A stretch of DNA of 64,000 bases. Source: Bacillus sp. X1(2014). GTDB lineage: Bacteria > Bacillota > Bacilli > Bacillales_B > DSM-18226. Below, piece after piece: positions 1-8,504 of the stretch (position 1 is the stretch's first letter; each line of letters begins with the position of its first letter). The notes under the pieces are model-generated. The model worked only from the letters and a program-made list of their open reading frames with translations. It searched no databases and had not been told where the DNA came from. The position numbers and the translations under genes are program-made. The stretch covers positions 1 through 64,000 of the forward strand of contig NZ_VEED01000009.1 in NCBI RefSeq assembly GCF_007678255.1. The letters run 5' to 3'.

Positions 1-83
1 AGTACACAAAAAATAAATCAGCTGCTTAACATTGTTTTTCATCAGGAATGAATTTACACATAATAATGGGCTTGACTAATTTT

Positions 84-267
84 TATTAAAAATGGCTTAA
101 ATAGGCGGAGAGATTCCGCCTATTTACTCGAAAAATTCGAAAATGTGAGATTTTGCTTTGCATAACCGGAAAATCTCCCCTTATTTACCCCGAAACGAGC
201 TCCATTCTGCATTTAACCGGAAAATCTCCGCTTATTTTACTTTTGCTGGTTAAGCACCTCAAAACGG
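84..267 (+). repeat. Dispersed intergenic repeat, family 1, copy A
   Basis: A non-coding stretch built from short units of the type AACCGGAAAATCTCCGCTTA and AGGCGGAGAGATTCCGCCT. The same stretch occurs inverted at 41932-42135, in the same order and with high identity (shared blocks include TTTACCCCGAAACGAGCTCC and AAGCACCTCAAAACGG). It fills the space downstream of the beta-glucosidase gene. No coding capacity was recognised, and the short ORFs through it have no ribosome binding site. Confidence 0.8.
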
Positions 268-301
268 TGCCATTTGATAAAAAATCAAGAAGTTCTTTTC
301 T

Positions 302-1711
302 CTACAGCTCTTCTCCCCGAGTCTCAATAATATGCTTATACCAATGGAAAGAAAGTTTTTTCTTTCGCTTTAAGTGATCCTTATGATCCACGAAGATAAA
401 TCCGTATTGTTTTTTATACCCGTTTAACCAGCTTAATAAATCTATCACAGACCAGGCATAATACCCTTTTAGATGGATGCCTTCACTTATCGCACGCTTA
501 ACTACTTTTAAATGTTCTTCAATATATTTAATTCGAGGCACATCGACAATTTCACCTTCGATTATCGGATCTTCATCACCCAGGCCGTTTTCAGTTACAT
601 ACATTTTAATATCACCATAACGCTCTTTTAACATATGGAGCCCATCTAAAAATCCTTGCGGCGAGATTTCCCAGCCCCATTTTGTATAGGTTTTATCCTC
701 CATCTTCACAGTCCGATAAAAATTATCAAAAGACGGATTTCCTGGAGCTAATGTAGATGTTTCTCTTGAATGTTCCAATGATGATGCAGACTCGTGATTC
801 TTTTCAACTCTAATCGGCTGATAATAATTTAGTCCAATAAAATCATTTTTACTTGCATTTCTTTTTAACGTATCGAGTTCTTCATCCGTCCAATTTGGCG
901 TCCAGCCATTCTCCTCTAACTGCTCAACAACATATGATGGATATTTCCCTTTTAAAATTGGGTCATAGTACCAGAAGGTTTCATATTCATTGGCGTGACG
1001 GGCAGCTGCTACATTCTCTTGCTTATCATCTACACTGTATGCAGGTAAGAACACATGGGTAATTCCAATTTCTCCGTACTGATTCAATTCTTTATAGATT
1101 TCAACCGCTTTTGCATGGGCATAAAACACATAATGTGTCGCTTGGAAGTATTTCTTTTCATCGTTTTGGATACCAGGTGGATGTGCTCCTTTTAAATAGC
1201 CTAATCCCGTAAACATAACTGTTTCATTGAACGTGATCCAATGTTTGACCCGGTCTCCGAATGCCCGAAAACAAACTTCTGCATATTTAACAAAGGCTTC
1301 AGCAGTTCGCTTATTGGTCCATCCTCCATCTTCTTCAAGTGTCATTGGCAAGTCCCAATGATATAGTGTAACAAATGGAACAATCCCAAACTTTAAACAT
1401 TCGTTAATTATATTATTATAAAATTCTAAGCCATTTTTATTGACTTCCCCGTCCCCTGTTGGCAATATCCTTGCCCAAGAAATCGAAAACCGGTAGGATT
1501 CCAGACCCATTTCAGCCATTAATTTTATATCTTCTTTGTAACGATGATAATGATCAATAGCTACATCACCGTTCGTCCCCTCATACGTTTTCCCTGGAAT
1601 CTTTGAAAAGACATCCCAATTGGTGACACCCTTCCCATCCTCATTCCATGCACCCTCTATTTGATACGAAGCAGACGCGGCTCCGAATAAAAAATCATGT
1701 GGAAATTTCAT
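302..1711 (-). CDS. GH1 family 6-phospho-beta-glucosidase
   Basis: A 469-residue glycoside hydrolase family 1 enzyme that hydrolyses beta-glucosides, most likely 6-phosphorylated ones, in the cytoplasm. The acid/base Glu163 lies in TFNE and the nucleophile Glu374 in YVTENG. Near the C-terminus Ser427, Lys434 and Tyr436 have the S-x6-K-x-Y spacing that binds the substrate phosphate in phospho-beta-glycosidases, so this subfamily is favoured over a plain beta-glucosidase. The start is the ATG at 1711, preceded by AAGGAGG at good spacing; an upstream in-frame start has no such site. No PTS permease gene is adjacent, so its partner transporter must be elsewhere. It is transcribed away from the phosphate uptake pair. 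Confidence 0.88.
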   Translation of the reverse strand: MKFPHDFLFGAASASYQIEGAWNEDGKGVTNWDVFSKIPGKTYEGTNGDVAIDHYHRYKEDIKLMAEMGLESYRFSISWARILPTGDGEVNKNGLEFYNNIINECLKFGIVPFVTLYHWDLPMTLEEDGGWTNKRTAEAFVKYAEVCFRAFGDRVKHWITFNETVMFTGLGYLKGAHPPGIQNDEKKYFQATHYVFYAHAKAVEIYKELNQYGEIGITHVFLPAYSVDDKQENVAAARHANEYETFWYYDPILKGKYPSYVVEQLEENGWTPNWTDEELDTLKRNASKNDFIGLNYYQPIRVEKNHESASSLEHSRETSTLAPGNPSFDNFYRTVKMEDKTYTKWGWEISPQGFLDGLHMLKERYGDIKMYVTENGLGDEDPIIEGEIVDVPRIKYIEEHLKVVKRAISEGIHLKGYYAWSVIDLLSWLNGYKKQYGFIFVDHKDHLKRKKKLSFHWYKHIIETRGEEL

Positions 1712-1911
1712 TTTATATCCTCCTTTCATCAAAATATGACTACACAAATCTTATAAAACATAAGGATAGTATCTACAGTAATGGAGTACTTTCATGCTAT
1801 TTCATCCTCATTAATTGCTGTGAAACATTAATTTTCCTTCTACTGTTGTATCGCAAAGTCTAATTAGGAAATATTAAGTTTAAATTATTAACACTAAGTG
1901 GAGGTCATACT

Positions 1912-2526
1912 ATGGCAAGAAAAAAAGACAAATTTGCCGTTTATTTGGGTGATATTGCAACTAATTTAAAAGAGAGTGCAAACTATTTCGCTGATTATAA
2001 ACTAAAAAATGTAAGCGACCTGAAGATTTTTTCCGAAAAAATGAAGGAATATGAGAACAAGGGAGATTCGTTAGTTCATGATGTGACCAAAGATTTACAT
2101 AATGCCTTTATCACTTATATTGAACGTGAGGATATTTTAACCCTGACGATGAGCATGGATGATGTTTTAGATGGGTTAGAACATACTGCGGCCTTGTTTG
2201 AAATGTATTCGATTATAAATGCCGATGATTATATGCTTAGGTTTGTGGAAGCAATCCGAAGCTGTACAGTTGAAATTGAAACAGCAGTTGAAATGCTGGC
2301 ATCAAAAAAATTACTAAATATGAGGGAGCATGCAATTACCATAAAAGATTTAGAATCAAAATGTGATGCTATCTTACGTGAATCCATTACACATCTGTTT
2401 GCGAACGAAAAAGACCCTATTCGTATCATTCAATATAAAGAAATCTATGAAGAACTTGAAAACATTGCAGACTTCTGTCAAGTGGTCGCAAATACACTGG
2501 AAAGTATTATCATGAAAAATGCGTAA
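1912..2526 (+). CDS. DUF47 family (PhoU-like) phosphate transport accessory protein
   Basis: A 204-residue all-helical cytoplasmic protein of the DUF47/PhoU-like family, as in B. subtilis YkaA. Family members are encoded next to low-affinity PiT transporters and are thought to modulate phosphate uptake. The start ATG follows GTGGAGG. The PiT gene begins 55 bp downstream on the same strand with no terminator between, so the two form an operon ending in the hairpin at 3609-3663. The length matches the family. The product is charged, helical and without signal peptide or membrane segments. Confidence 0.9.
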   Translation: MARKKDKFAVYLGDIATNLKESANYFADYKLKNVSDLKIFSEKMKEYENKGDSLVHDVTKDLHNAFITYIEREDILTLTMSMDDVLDGLEHTAALFEMYSIINADDYMLRFVEAIRSCTVEIETAVEMLASKKLLNMREHAITIKDLESKCDAILRESITHLFANEKDPIRIIQYKEIYEELENIADFCQVVANTLESIIMKNA

Positions 2527-2581
2527 TCACTTTCCTGATAAAACCTAGATAACTTCAAGTCAGTACATTTTGGAGGTACAA

Positions 2582-3568
2582 ATGACGATTATCGTTATCA
2601 TCCTTATTCTTGCGTTAATCTTCGAATTCATCAATGGTTTCCACGATACCGCTAACGCAATTGCAATGTCAGTTTCTACAAAGGCCTTATCACCGCGATT
2701 TGCTGTTTTTTATGCTGGCGCCTTAAACTTTGTTGGTGCTTTAACTTCACAAGCGGTTGCGAAATCAATAGGCGGAAAGATTGCCGATCCTTTTCAAATT
2801 GATAATGGATTGTTAATCGTCATTGCAGCACTGATTGCTGCAATCTTTTGGAACCTTTTAACCTGGTACTATGGGATTCCTTCTTCATCCTCCCATACCT
2901 TAATCGGTTCAGTAGCAGGTGCGGTTATCTTTGGATCCGGTTTTGATTCTATAAACTGGGAAGGTTTCACCGATATTATTAAAGCCCTAATCATTTCGCC
3001 CTTTTTAGCATTTGGTGTCGGATTTGTTATCATGAAAATATTAGCGATAGTCTTTAAGAATGCAAATCCATACCGGGCAACGCGCGGTTTTCGGAGCTTC
3101 CAAATCATTGCCTCTGGGTTAGCAGCTTTTTCTCACGGAGGAAATGATGGCCAAAAAACGATGGGGATCATTGTCTTCGCCTTGGTGGCAGGTGGTTTTC
3201 AATCGACATTAGATGTGCCATTTTGGGTACAAGTACTTTGTGCTGCAACGATAGGGCTTGGTACCATGATTGGTGGAATGCGGATTATAAAAACCGTTGC
3301 TAAAAGAATCTTCAAAGTAAAACCGATCAATGGATTTGCCGCAGATTTAACCTCATTTGCCGTTTTACAAGGGGCAACCATGTTTGGACTCCCCGTATCA
3401 ACGACCCATGTGTCGTCATCTGCGATATTAGGTGTCGGATCATCTAAGCGGTTTAAGGGTGTGAATTGGGGAGTGGCGATTAGAATTGTTACCACGTGGG
3501 TAATTACACTGCCTATATCAGCATTGATAGCTGGATTGATCATGATGGTTTTGAAGATTTTTATGTAG
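2582..3568 (+). CDS. pit: PiT family inorganic phosphate transporter
   Basis: A 328-residue polytopic membrane protein of the PiT family, taking up metal-phosphate with protons or sodium. Both PiT signature repeats are visible: GFHDTANAIAMSVSTKALSP near residue 20 in the N-terminal half, and the second inverted half with AFSHGGNDGQKTMG and GLPVSTTHVSSSAILGVG. The ATG at 2582 is chosen because TGGAGG lies five bases upstream; a TTG four codons earlier overlaps that site and is rejected. It is the second gene of the operon with the DUF47 protein. Confidence 0.93.
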   Translation: MTIIVIILILALIFEFINGFHDTANAIAMSVSTKALSPRFAVFYAGALNFVGALTSQAVAKSIGGKIADPFQIDNGLLIVIAALIAAIFWNLLTWYYGIPSSSSHTLIGSVAGAVIFGSGFDSINWEGFTDIIKALIISPFLAFGVGFVIMKILAIVFKNANPYRATRGFRSFQIIASGLAAFSHGGNDGQKTMGIIVFALVAGGFQSTLDVPFWVQVLCAATIGLGTMIGGMRIIKTVAKRIFKVKPINGFAADLTSFAVLQGATMFGLPVSTTHVSSSAILGVGSSKRFKGVNWGVAIRIVTTWVITLPISALIAGLIMMVLKIFM

Positions 3569-3608
3569 AAGGTATATAATAATTATCCTTCGCATAATTT
3601 TGTAAACA

Positions 3609-3663
3609 TGAAAAGAGAAGTAAAAAACACTTGAAAATCAGTTGTTTTTGACTTCTCTTTTTT
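3609..3663 (+). terminator. Rho-independent terminator of the DUF47-pit operon
   Basis: A long inverted repeat (AAAAGAGAAGT...ACTTCTCTTTT) followed by a T run on the plus strand, 40 bp after the pit stop codon. The complementary strand is also T-rich, so it may serve the convergent DUF4317 gene as well. Confidence 0.85.
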
Positions 3664-3699
3664 AAATTGTAAATACTTAAGGAACCTGTCCCTAAATAG

Positions 3700-4860
3700 C
3701 TATAGTGTTTCCGTTTCTAGTCGAAATCCTTCCACGATCACATCTTCATCAATCTCTAATAATAGGCATCGTTTTCCTTGGTACATAATATATTTTATGT
3801 TTTTGAGATCTTTCGGATCGATAGATAGATTTGCTACATTTGTATCAATTTTTATCTTTTTAGGAATTAAATTGCTTGCTTTGAACTCATGGGTTTCGTC
3901 AGCTAGAACATCTTTAAAGGCGTGTTCCACTTTGGCAGTATCTACGTTTTCGACCCCGCTTACTTCTAAGATGCGTCCAATGTCTTTATAATCCAACATG
4001 GGAGCTTCACTTTCTTCGTTTTCTTCATTCTCTTGGATCACTTTATCAATTTCCTCATAGACATTGGAAATGATTTTGGAATCCACTTGATCCCCAATTA
4101 CTTTCTTTAAAATCAGTTCAAAACCATCTTTATCTTCGTCAGCCGTGATGATTTCTTCACAATTAAGGACCTGTTCGATAAACGTAAAACTCGGTTCATT
4201 GGCTTTCCCGGCACAATAAAGAATATGGTTCACGTCTGAAGAATTGTCATTAAAAGCAGGGAAAAGAAAGCCAGACAATGGAGATTGCAAATTAATGATT
4301 GGATCAAAGACCGTATTCGATTTAAATTCCTTCTCGACATAATCAAACAGTAAGGCCTTTTTCGGCTGATCCGTTTTATTGAGACTGCAAAGAATAAAAT
4401 GGTTGGAATAGACTTCGTCATCCCCGCCTTCTTCTGATTCTGAATCCCTCTTCCTAGTCGGTTTACGATATTCTCCCCGGATAAACGTCACGACCGTATC
4501 AAATTCGTACACCGTATGAGCAAACATTTTTCCGACGATTGCAAACATGTATTCTAACCAATCTTCGGTTGTGTCTGCCTGTAAACCATCAAAAAGGATG
4601 GTTTGAGTACTGTCTTCAGCTTCACGTTGGAATTTTAGCTCGAACAGTTTGGAATCTAGTTGACCGGTCAAAACCTTTTTAAAATTTCCTAAAAACAATT
4701 CTTGTGTTTCTAGTTCTAACATTTGAAACGGTTGACAAACATGATGATAAATCTCACCTGATTCTTTTTGCACATAGACATTGTAAATTTCACGAATGGC
4801 CAGGAGATCATTATTTAATTTAAATTGCTTCCGAATATTAGCGATATCGTTTTTATTCAT
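3700..4860 (-). CDS. DUF4317 family protein
   Basis: A 386-residue soluble protein of unknown function recognised as DUF4317 from its N-terminus (MNKNDIANIRKQFKLNNDLL), the segment ETQELFLGNFKKVLTGQLDSK, and the C-terminal IKYIMYQGKRCLLLEIDED. Family members are cytoplasmic and uncharacterised. The start at 4860 fits the family N-terminus and has GGGAG nine bases upstream; the longer ORF adds 13 residues without a site. A charged stretch near residues 133-143 (RKRDSESEEGGDDE) looks like a flexible linker. It stands alone and convergent with pit. Confidence 0.85.
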   Translation of the reverse strand: MNKNDIANIRKQFKLNNDLLAIREIYNVYVQKESGEIYHHVCQPFQMLELETQELFLGNFKKVLTGQLDSKLFELKFQREAEDSTQTILFDGLQADTTEDWLEYMFAIVGKMFAHTVYEFDTVVTFIRGEYRKPTRKRDSESEEGGDDEVYSNHFILCSLNKTDQPKKALLFDYVEKEFKSNTVFDPIINLQSPLSGFLFPAFNDNSSDVNHILYCAGKANEPSFTFIEQVLNCEEIITADEDKDGFELILKKVIGDQVDSKIISNVYEEIDKVIQENEENEESEAPMLDYKDIGRILEVSGVENVDTAKVEHAFKDVLADETHEFKASNLIPKKIKIDTNVANLSIDPKDLKNIKYIMYQGKRCLLLEIDEDVIVEGFRLETETL

Positions 4861-5034
4861 CTTTCTCAACTCCCATCCCTGATTATACTGTGCAGACACA
4901 AAAATAGAAATACATACAACTTCTTAGGTTAGCATTTTGGAAAATTAATGTATTAAATCGTTGAGAGTCTTGAATATCTTTAATTAGGGATCATTAGCGA
5001 TTTTTACAAAATCCAAATCCTAGGAGGTTTCTAA

Positions 5035-6003
5035 ATGAAAGCTATTGTAACAAAAAAATATGGTCCACCTGATGTACTTGAATTAACGGAGGTAGAAAAA
5101 CCGATACCAAATGATGATCAAGTCCTAGTAAAAATACATGCATCCTCGGTGAATTTTGGCAACCTGGTCCTTTTAAAAGGTGAACCGTTCCTAGCTCGAT
5201 TTGCTTTCGGCCTCCGGAAACCCAAATACCCCATCCCTGGTGGTGACATTGCTGGCCGGGTGGAAGCAGTTGGAAAAAATGTTACAAAGTTTCAACCTGG
5301 TGATGATGTGTTCGGAGATTTATCAGGTTCTGGTTGGGGTGGTTTTGCTGAATATGTATCGGTTCCCGAAAATGCACTTGCATTAAAACCAGTCAATCTG
5401 TCTTATGAGGAAGCCGCGGCAGTTCCGATGGCCGGAGTCACAGCCTTGCAGGGTCTTAGGGATAAAGGTAAGATCCAGCTAGGACAAAGAATACTAATTA
5501 ATGGAGCTTCAGGCGGTGTCGGCACATTTGCTGTACAGATTGCCAAATCCTTTGGGGCTGAGGTAACAGGAGTATGTAGTACAAGAAATTTAGATATTTT
5601 ACGATCAATTGGAGCCGATCATGCGATTGACTATACCCAAGAAGATTTTTCCCAAAAACCGCAAGATTATGACTTGATTCTTGGCGTTAATGGTCATAAA
5701 CCTATTTCTGCTTATAAACGGGTTTTAACTCCTAATGGTATCTTTGTTCACGTCGGAGGTTCCGAGGCACAAATGTTCCAAGCTATGGTCTTCGGCCCTT
5801 GGGTATCTATGACCAGCAAAAAGAGAATGGGCACCTTTTTACAACGTCCTAAACAGGATGATTTGATTTATCTGAAAGAACTTATTGAGAATGGCAAAGT
5901 AAAACCGGTGATTGATCGAAGTTATAAATTGAGCGAAGTCCCCGAGGCATTCCGGTATTTTCAAGAAGGACACGCACAGGGGAAAGTTGTGATTACGGTG
6001 TGA
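5035..6003 (+). CDS. Zinc-independent MDR oxidoreductase (quinone reductase-like)
   Basis: A 322-residue NAD(P)-dependent oxidoreductase of the medium-chain dehydrogenase/reductase superfamily, closest in pattern to quinone oxidoreductase-like members. The GroES-like N-domain (PGGDIAGRVEAVG near residue 68) is followed by the Rossmann motif GASGGVGTFAVQIAK (157-171). The cysteine-rich structural zinc lobe and the catalytic zinc ligands of alcohol dehydrogenases are absent, hence reductase rather than alcohol dehydrogenase. AGGAGG sits seven bases before the ATG. The substrate cannot be told from sequence. The gene is monocistronic, ending at a bidirectional hairpin shared with the next gene. 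Confidence 0.88.
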   Translation: MKAIVTKKYGPPDVLELTEVEKPIPNDDQVLVKIHASSVNFGNLVLLKGEPFLARFAFGLRKPKYPIPGGDIAGRVEAVGKNVTKFQPGDDVFGDLSGSGWGGFAEYVSVPENALALKPVNLSYEEAAAVPMAGVTALQGLRDKGKIQLGQRILINGASGGVGTFAVQIAKSFGAEVTGVCSTRNLDILRSIGADHAIDYTQEDFSQKPQDYDLILGVNGHKPISAYKRVLTPNGIFVHVGGSEAQMFQAMVFGPWVSMTSKKRMGTFLQRPKQDDLIYLKELIENGKVKPVIDRSYKLSEVPEAFRYFQEGHAQGKVVITV

Positions 6004-6013
6004 AGACTATTAC

Positions 6014-6052
6014 TTAAAAAAAATAGAGCTGCGGAAACAGCTCTATTTTTGA
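6014..6052. terminator. Bidirectional terminator
   Basis: AAAATAGAGCTG-loop-CAGCTCTATTTT with T runs on both strands, between the convergent oxidoreductase and nucleoside phosphorylase-like genes. Confidence 0.9.
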
Positions 6053-6055
6053 TAC

Positions 6056-6934
6056 TTATTTGCTTTGCACTGTTGCAATATATTTTTTAACTACTTCATA
6101 AACATAGTCTTGATTGGCTGAAGCTGTATTTGGGTTGTAAGTTCCACCATTTGTTTTATTATTAGAAAGAACGCGAATTCCCAAGAATGCGACATCATAC
6201 GCATCCGCAATTTGTGCTGCAGCAGCACCTTCCATTTCCTCTACAGATGTACCGTAATTTGTATGGAACCATTTAATCCGATCGACTTCATTGTTCCAAA
6301 CGTCTGCTGAACCGATGGTCCCCTCAACTACTTTACCTTTGGTATACGTATCCTTTACGGCATTAGCTGCAGCAAGAAGATCCTCGTCACCCTCGTAGTA
6401 ACGGACTTTTTCAGCATTTGGATCTGACCCGCTGCCTTCTGAAGCCATTAAGTCCATTGGTTTCCAATTAGTTGGATCCATACCTTGGTCTTCTCCTATA
6501 CTTCCTGTTTTTAAAGAACCTATGTTTGTTGTTCTCTTTCCTAAAACAATATCAAAAACGTTTAAACTTGGGTCATGGCCGCCCGAAGTCCCTTGATTGA
6601 TAATCGCAATAGGGTTATATTTTTCAATCGCTAATGCTGTTGCTGCAGCGGTATTTTCCATTCCTTTACCTGTTTTAGCAACGATGACAGGATAATTGTT
6701 TACCTTTCCTTTGTAAAAGACAAAGGTCCCTGACTTTTCTACTTTCACTTTTTCTAGTCTTTGAGCAAACTTCTCAGCTTCAATAGGCATTGGACCTTGT
6801 ATGAGAATAGGTCTTGCAGCCCCTTCTACTTTTTCTTCTACTAGTAAAGTAGAATGTTGAAATGCAAGCAACGAAAATAATAGAACAACAATAGCTGCTA
6901 ATGGAGCGAATTTCTTTAACATTTTGTTTTTCAT
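6056..6934 (-). CDS. Exported nucleoside phosphorylase/nucleosidase superfamily protein under guanine riboswitch
   Basis: A 292-residue protein with an N-terminal signal peptide or signal anchor (MKNKMLKKFAPLAAIVVLLF), then a PNP/UDP-phosphorylase fold resembling MTA/SAH nucleosidase: NQGTSGG, EGTIGSADVWNNE, VEEMEGAAAAQIA. The last holds the ribose-binding Glu of the family. Where MTA/SAH nucleosidases carry the catalytic Asp in SD, this protein has SN (IRVLSNNKTNGG). In purine nucleoside phosphorylases an Asn at the equivalent place goes with 6-oxopurine specificity, so guanosine/inosine cleavage outside the membrane is a reasonable inference. The ATG at 6934 follows GGGAGAGG; the longer ORF would hide the signal peptide. 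Its leader carries a guanine riboswitch. Confidence 0.82.
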   Translation of the reverse strand: MKNKMLKKFAPLAAIVVLLFSLLAFQHSTLLVEEKVEGAARPILIQGPMPIEAEKFAQRLEKVKVEKSGTFVFYKGKVNNYPVIVAKTGKGMENTAAATALAIEKYNPIAIINQGTSGGHDPSLNVFDIVLGKRTTNIGSLKTGSIGEDQGMDPTNWKPMDLMASEGSGSDPNAEKVRYYEGDEDLLAAANAVKDTYTKGKVVEGTIGSADVWNNEVDRIKWFHTNYGTSVEEMEGAAAAQIADAYDVAFLGIRVLSNNKTNGGTYNPNTASANQDYVYEVVKKYIATVQSK

Positions 6935-6990
6935 AAAAACCTCTCCCAATTCTTTTGATGTTTGATCCACTCGGGTAGTCTTGTCCAATG

Positions 6991-7033
6991 AAAAAGGTCT
7001 AGAAATGTAGAATAATTTCTACCTTCTAGACCT
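6991..7033 (-). terminator. Riboswitch expression-platform terminator
   Basis: On the minus strand a long hairpin with arms AGGTCTAGAA and TTCTAGACCT, followed by TTTTT, lies between the aptamer and the gene. Its 5' arm (TCGTAGGTCTAG with the bases before it) can instead pair with the 3' strand of aptamer helix P1 (CTAGACTACGA). This gives a mutually exclusive antiterminator, as expected for a ligand-induced OFF switch. Confidence 0.9.
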
Positions 7034-7133
7034 ACGAAAGTCAAAGTATTGATAATCCAGCAAAAAGCAAAGTCTCTGCTAAATTATTGTATGGCTAAGG
7101 CACAAAGTCGCCTAATATAAGCCGAATACTTTA

Positions 7134-7204
7134 ACTCGTAGTCTAGTTCTTTTAGTGGGAACCAGGTAGAAACACTCAGACCATATTACCGAGTATATAC
7201 GAGT
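7134..7204 (-). promoter_or_regulatory. Purine (guanine-type) riboswitch aptamer
   Basis: Reading the minus strand, the 71-nt element begins with ACTCGTATA and ends with CTACGAGT (helix P1). It contains the conserved core segments AATATGGTCTGAG, TTTCTACC and GACTACGAG with two hairpins between them. The discriminating pyrimidine in GACTA is C, as in guanine/hypoxanthine aptamers; adenine aptamers have U. It is followed about 100 nt later by the terminator. Confidence 0.93.
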
Positions 7205-7231
7205 AATGAAATATATAATTATTACTTTTTT

Positions 7232-7260
7232 AATATAACAAACTTCAGATAGATTTACAA
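7232..7260 (-). promoter_or_regulatory. Probable SigA promoter for the riboswitch-controlled gene
   Basis: On the minus strand TTGTAA, 17 bp, TATATT, placed about 28 bp upstream of the first aptamer base. Confidence 0.55.
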
Positions 7261-7369
7261 CAGAAAAGGTGAATGTTTTTTGTCAAAAAATTGATAATGT
7301 TCGTGTTTTAGGGGTTTTTTCAAAAATACGAGGCTAAATACCTAATAAAAATCGAAAATTAACTAATAA

Positions 7370-7418
7370 TATTCACGAAGACAAAATCCTAAATTCAAAT
7401 TATGTCTTCGTGAATACT
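7370..7418 (-). terminator. Terminator after the LysM amidase gene
   Basis: Perfect 14-bp arms (TATTCACGAAGACA and its complement) with a 19-nt loop, starting a few bases after the amidase stop and followed by an AT-rich but interrupted T tract. Confidence 0.65.
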
Positions 7419-7422
7419 TTCT

Positions 7423-8415
7423 CTAATTCCTTGAAGTTAAAATTTCTTGCATCTTCCGCGTTACGAGGGGATAAAAATTGTTAATGGCATCAGTGGTGGA
7501 ATTTCCACCGAAAAACGCTGTACCGGGGCAAGTTTTTACATTATAATCTGGACCTTTATCCAGCACCCTTTCCTTCGTTCTTAGATTCCACCAATGATGA
7601 TAGGTAATCGTGTCAATGGAAGGCGTTAGCCCGAATTTAATCGAAAGGACGGCAGTAATATACACAATCGTTTCCTTCTGTTGCGCTGTCATCACATCAT
7701 GACCTTTATCGAAGTTGCCTACATTTTCGATAGCAATTCCTGTTGCGTTCGCTCTTGGCCCGATGGTACCTTCGGGGGCTATGTTAAAGGGCCTGGATAC
7801 GGCAATTTTTCCATCCGGAAAGGTGGTTATATTTTGAGCAATATTTATCCAGCCCATTTTTCGTTTATGGAAATTTTCCATCCCTAGTAACATCCGAAAA
7901 TGATTGGATCCATTAAATTGCTTGTAGGACGGTAACCAGGTGTGATGCTGTTGGATGAGAGTTACTTTCCTATTAACACGAGTATTAAATAACCAATCCC
8001 TAAATTCCTCCCGTGTCATCAAGATATGCTGACCTTGCATCGTCATTTTTTTGGGAGGAATCTTGAGCACTTGCCCGATATATAGTTGATCAGTTGAAAG
8101 TTTATTATTTGCTTTAATTTGATCGACTGATGAATGGAAGGTTGACGCGATGCCCCTTAAAGTATCCCCAGGAACCACTTCATACGTAATTGTTACCCAC
8201 AATTTTTGGCCAACTAATATTGTATTCGACTGCAATCCATTGGTCAGTTTTAAATCATTGACGGAAGTTCCAAATTTAATTGCAATTTGCGGCAGCGAAT
8301 CGCCATGCTTAACAACATAAATATTACTCTGCTTATACTCAGTGGCATGGACAGGAATATTAATAAATAGGATGCAAAAAATCAAACTGCATATAAACAC
8401 CAAATGTTTTCTCAT
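7423..8415 (-). CDS. Secreted LysM-repeat N-acetylmuramoyl-L-alanine amidase
   Basis: A 330-residue cell-wall hydrolase. A signal peptide (about residues 1-25, ending near VHA) is followed by two LysM peptidoglycan-binding modules (about 31-75 and 77-120, each with the GD-S/T-L and GQKL/GQVL pattern). A C-terminal Amidase_2/PGRP-type domain from about residue 150 comes last. Likely zinc ligands are the His of QHHTW, the His of TYHHWW, and the Cys of KTCPGT in the final part. Such enzymes cut the amide between MurNAc and the stem peptide, often during sporulation, germination or wall turnover. It is a single gene with its own terminator. Confidence 0.88.
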   Translation of the reverse strand: MRKHLVFICSLIFCILFINIPVHATEYKQSNIYVVKHGDSLPQIAIKFGTSVNDLKLTNGLQSNTILVGQKLWVTITYEVVPGDTLRGIASTFHSSVDQIKANNKLSTDQLYIGQVLKIPPKKMTMQGQHILMTREEFRDWLFNTRVNRKVTLIQQHHTWLPSYKQFNGSNHFRMLLGMENFHKRKMGWINIAQNITTFPDGKIAVSRPFNIAPEGTIGPRANATGIAIENVGNFDKGHDVMTAQQKETIVYITAVLSIKFGLTPSIDTITYHHWWNLRTKERVLDKGPDYNVKTCPGTAFFGGNSTTDAINNFYPLVTRKMQEILTSRN

Positions 8416-8504
8416 GTACTAAATCCCTTCACTCTATTTCTGCATTCATAGTTTGCAGAATAGCCTTGGAATTATTCTTGGCTGATTTGAACGCTGTTCC
8501 TTTT

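Noticed and set aside
302..1711. PTS operon context for the beta-glucosidase
   Set aside because: No PTS component or antiterminator target is visible on either side, so the operon idea was dropped.
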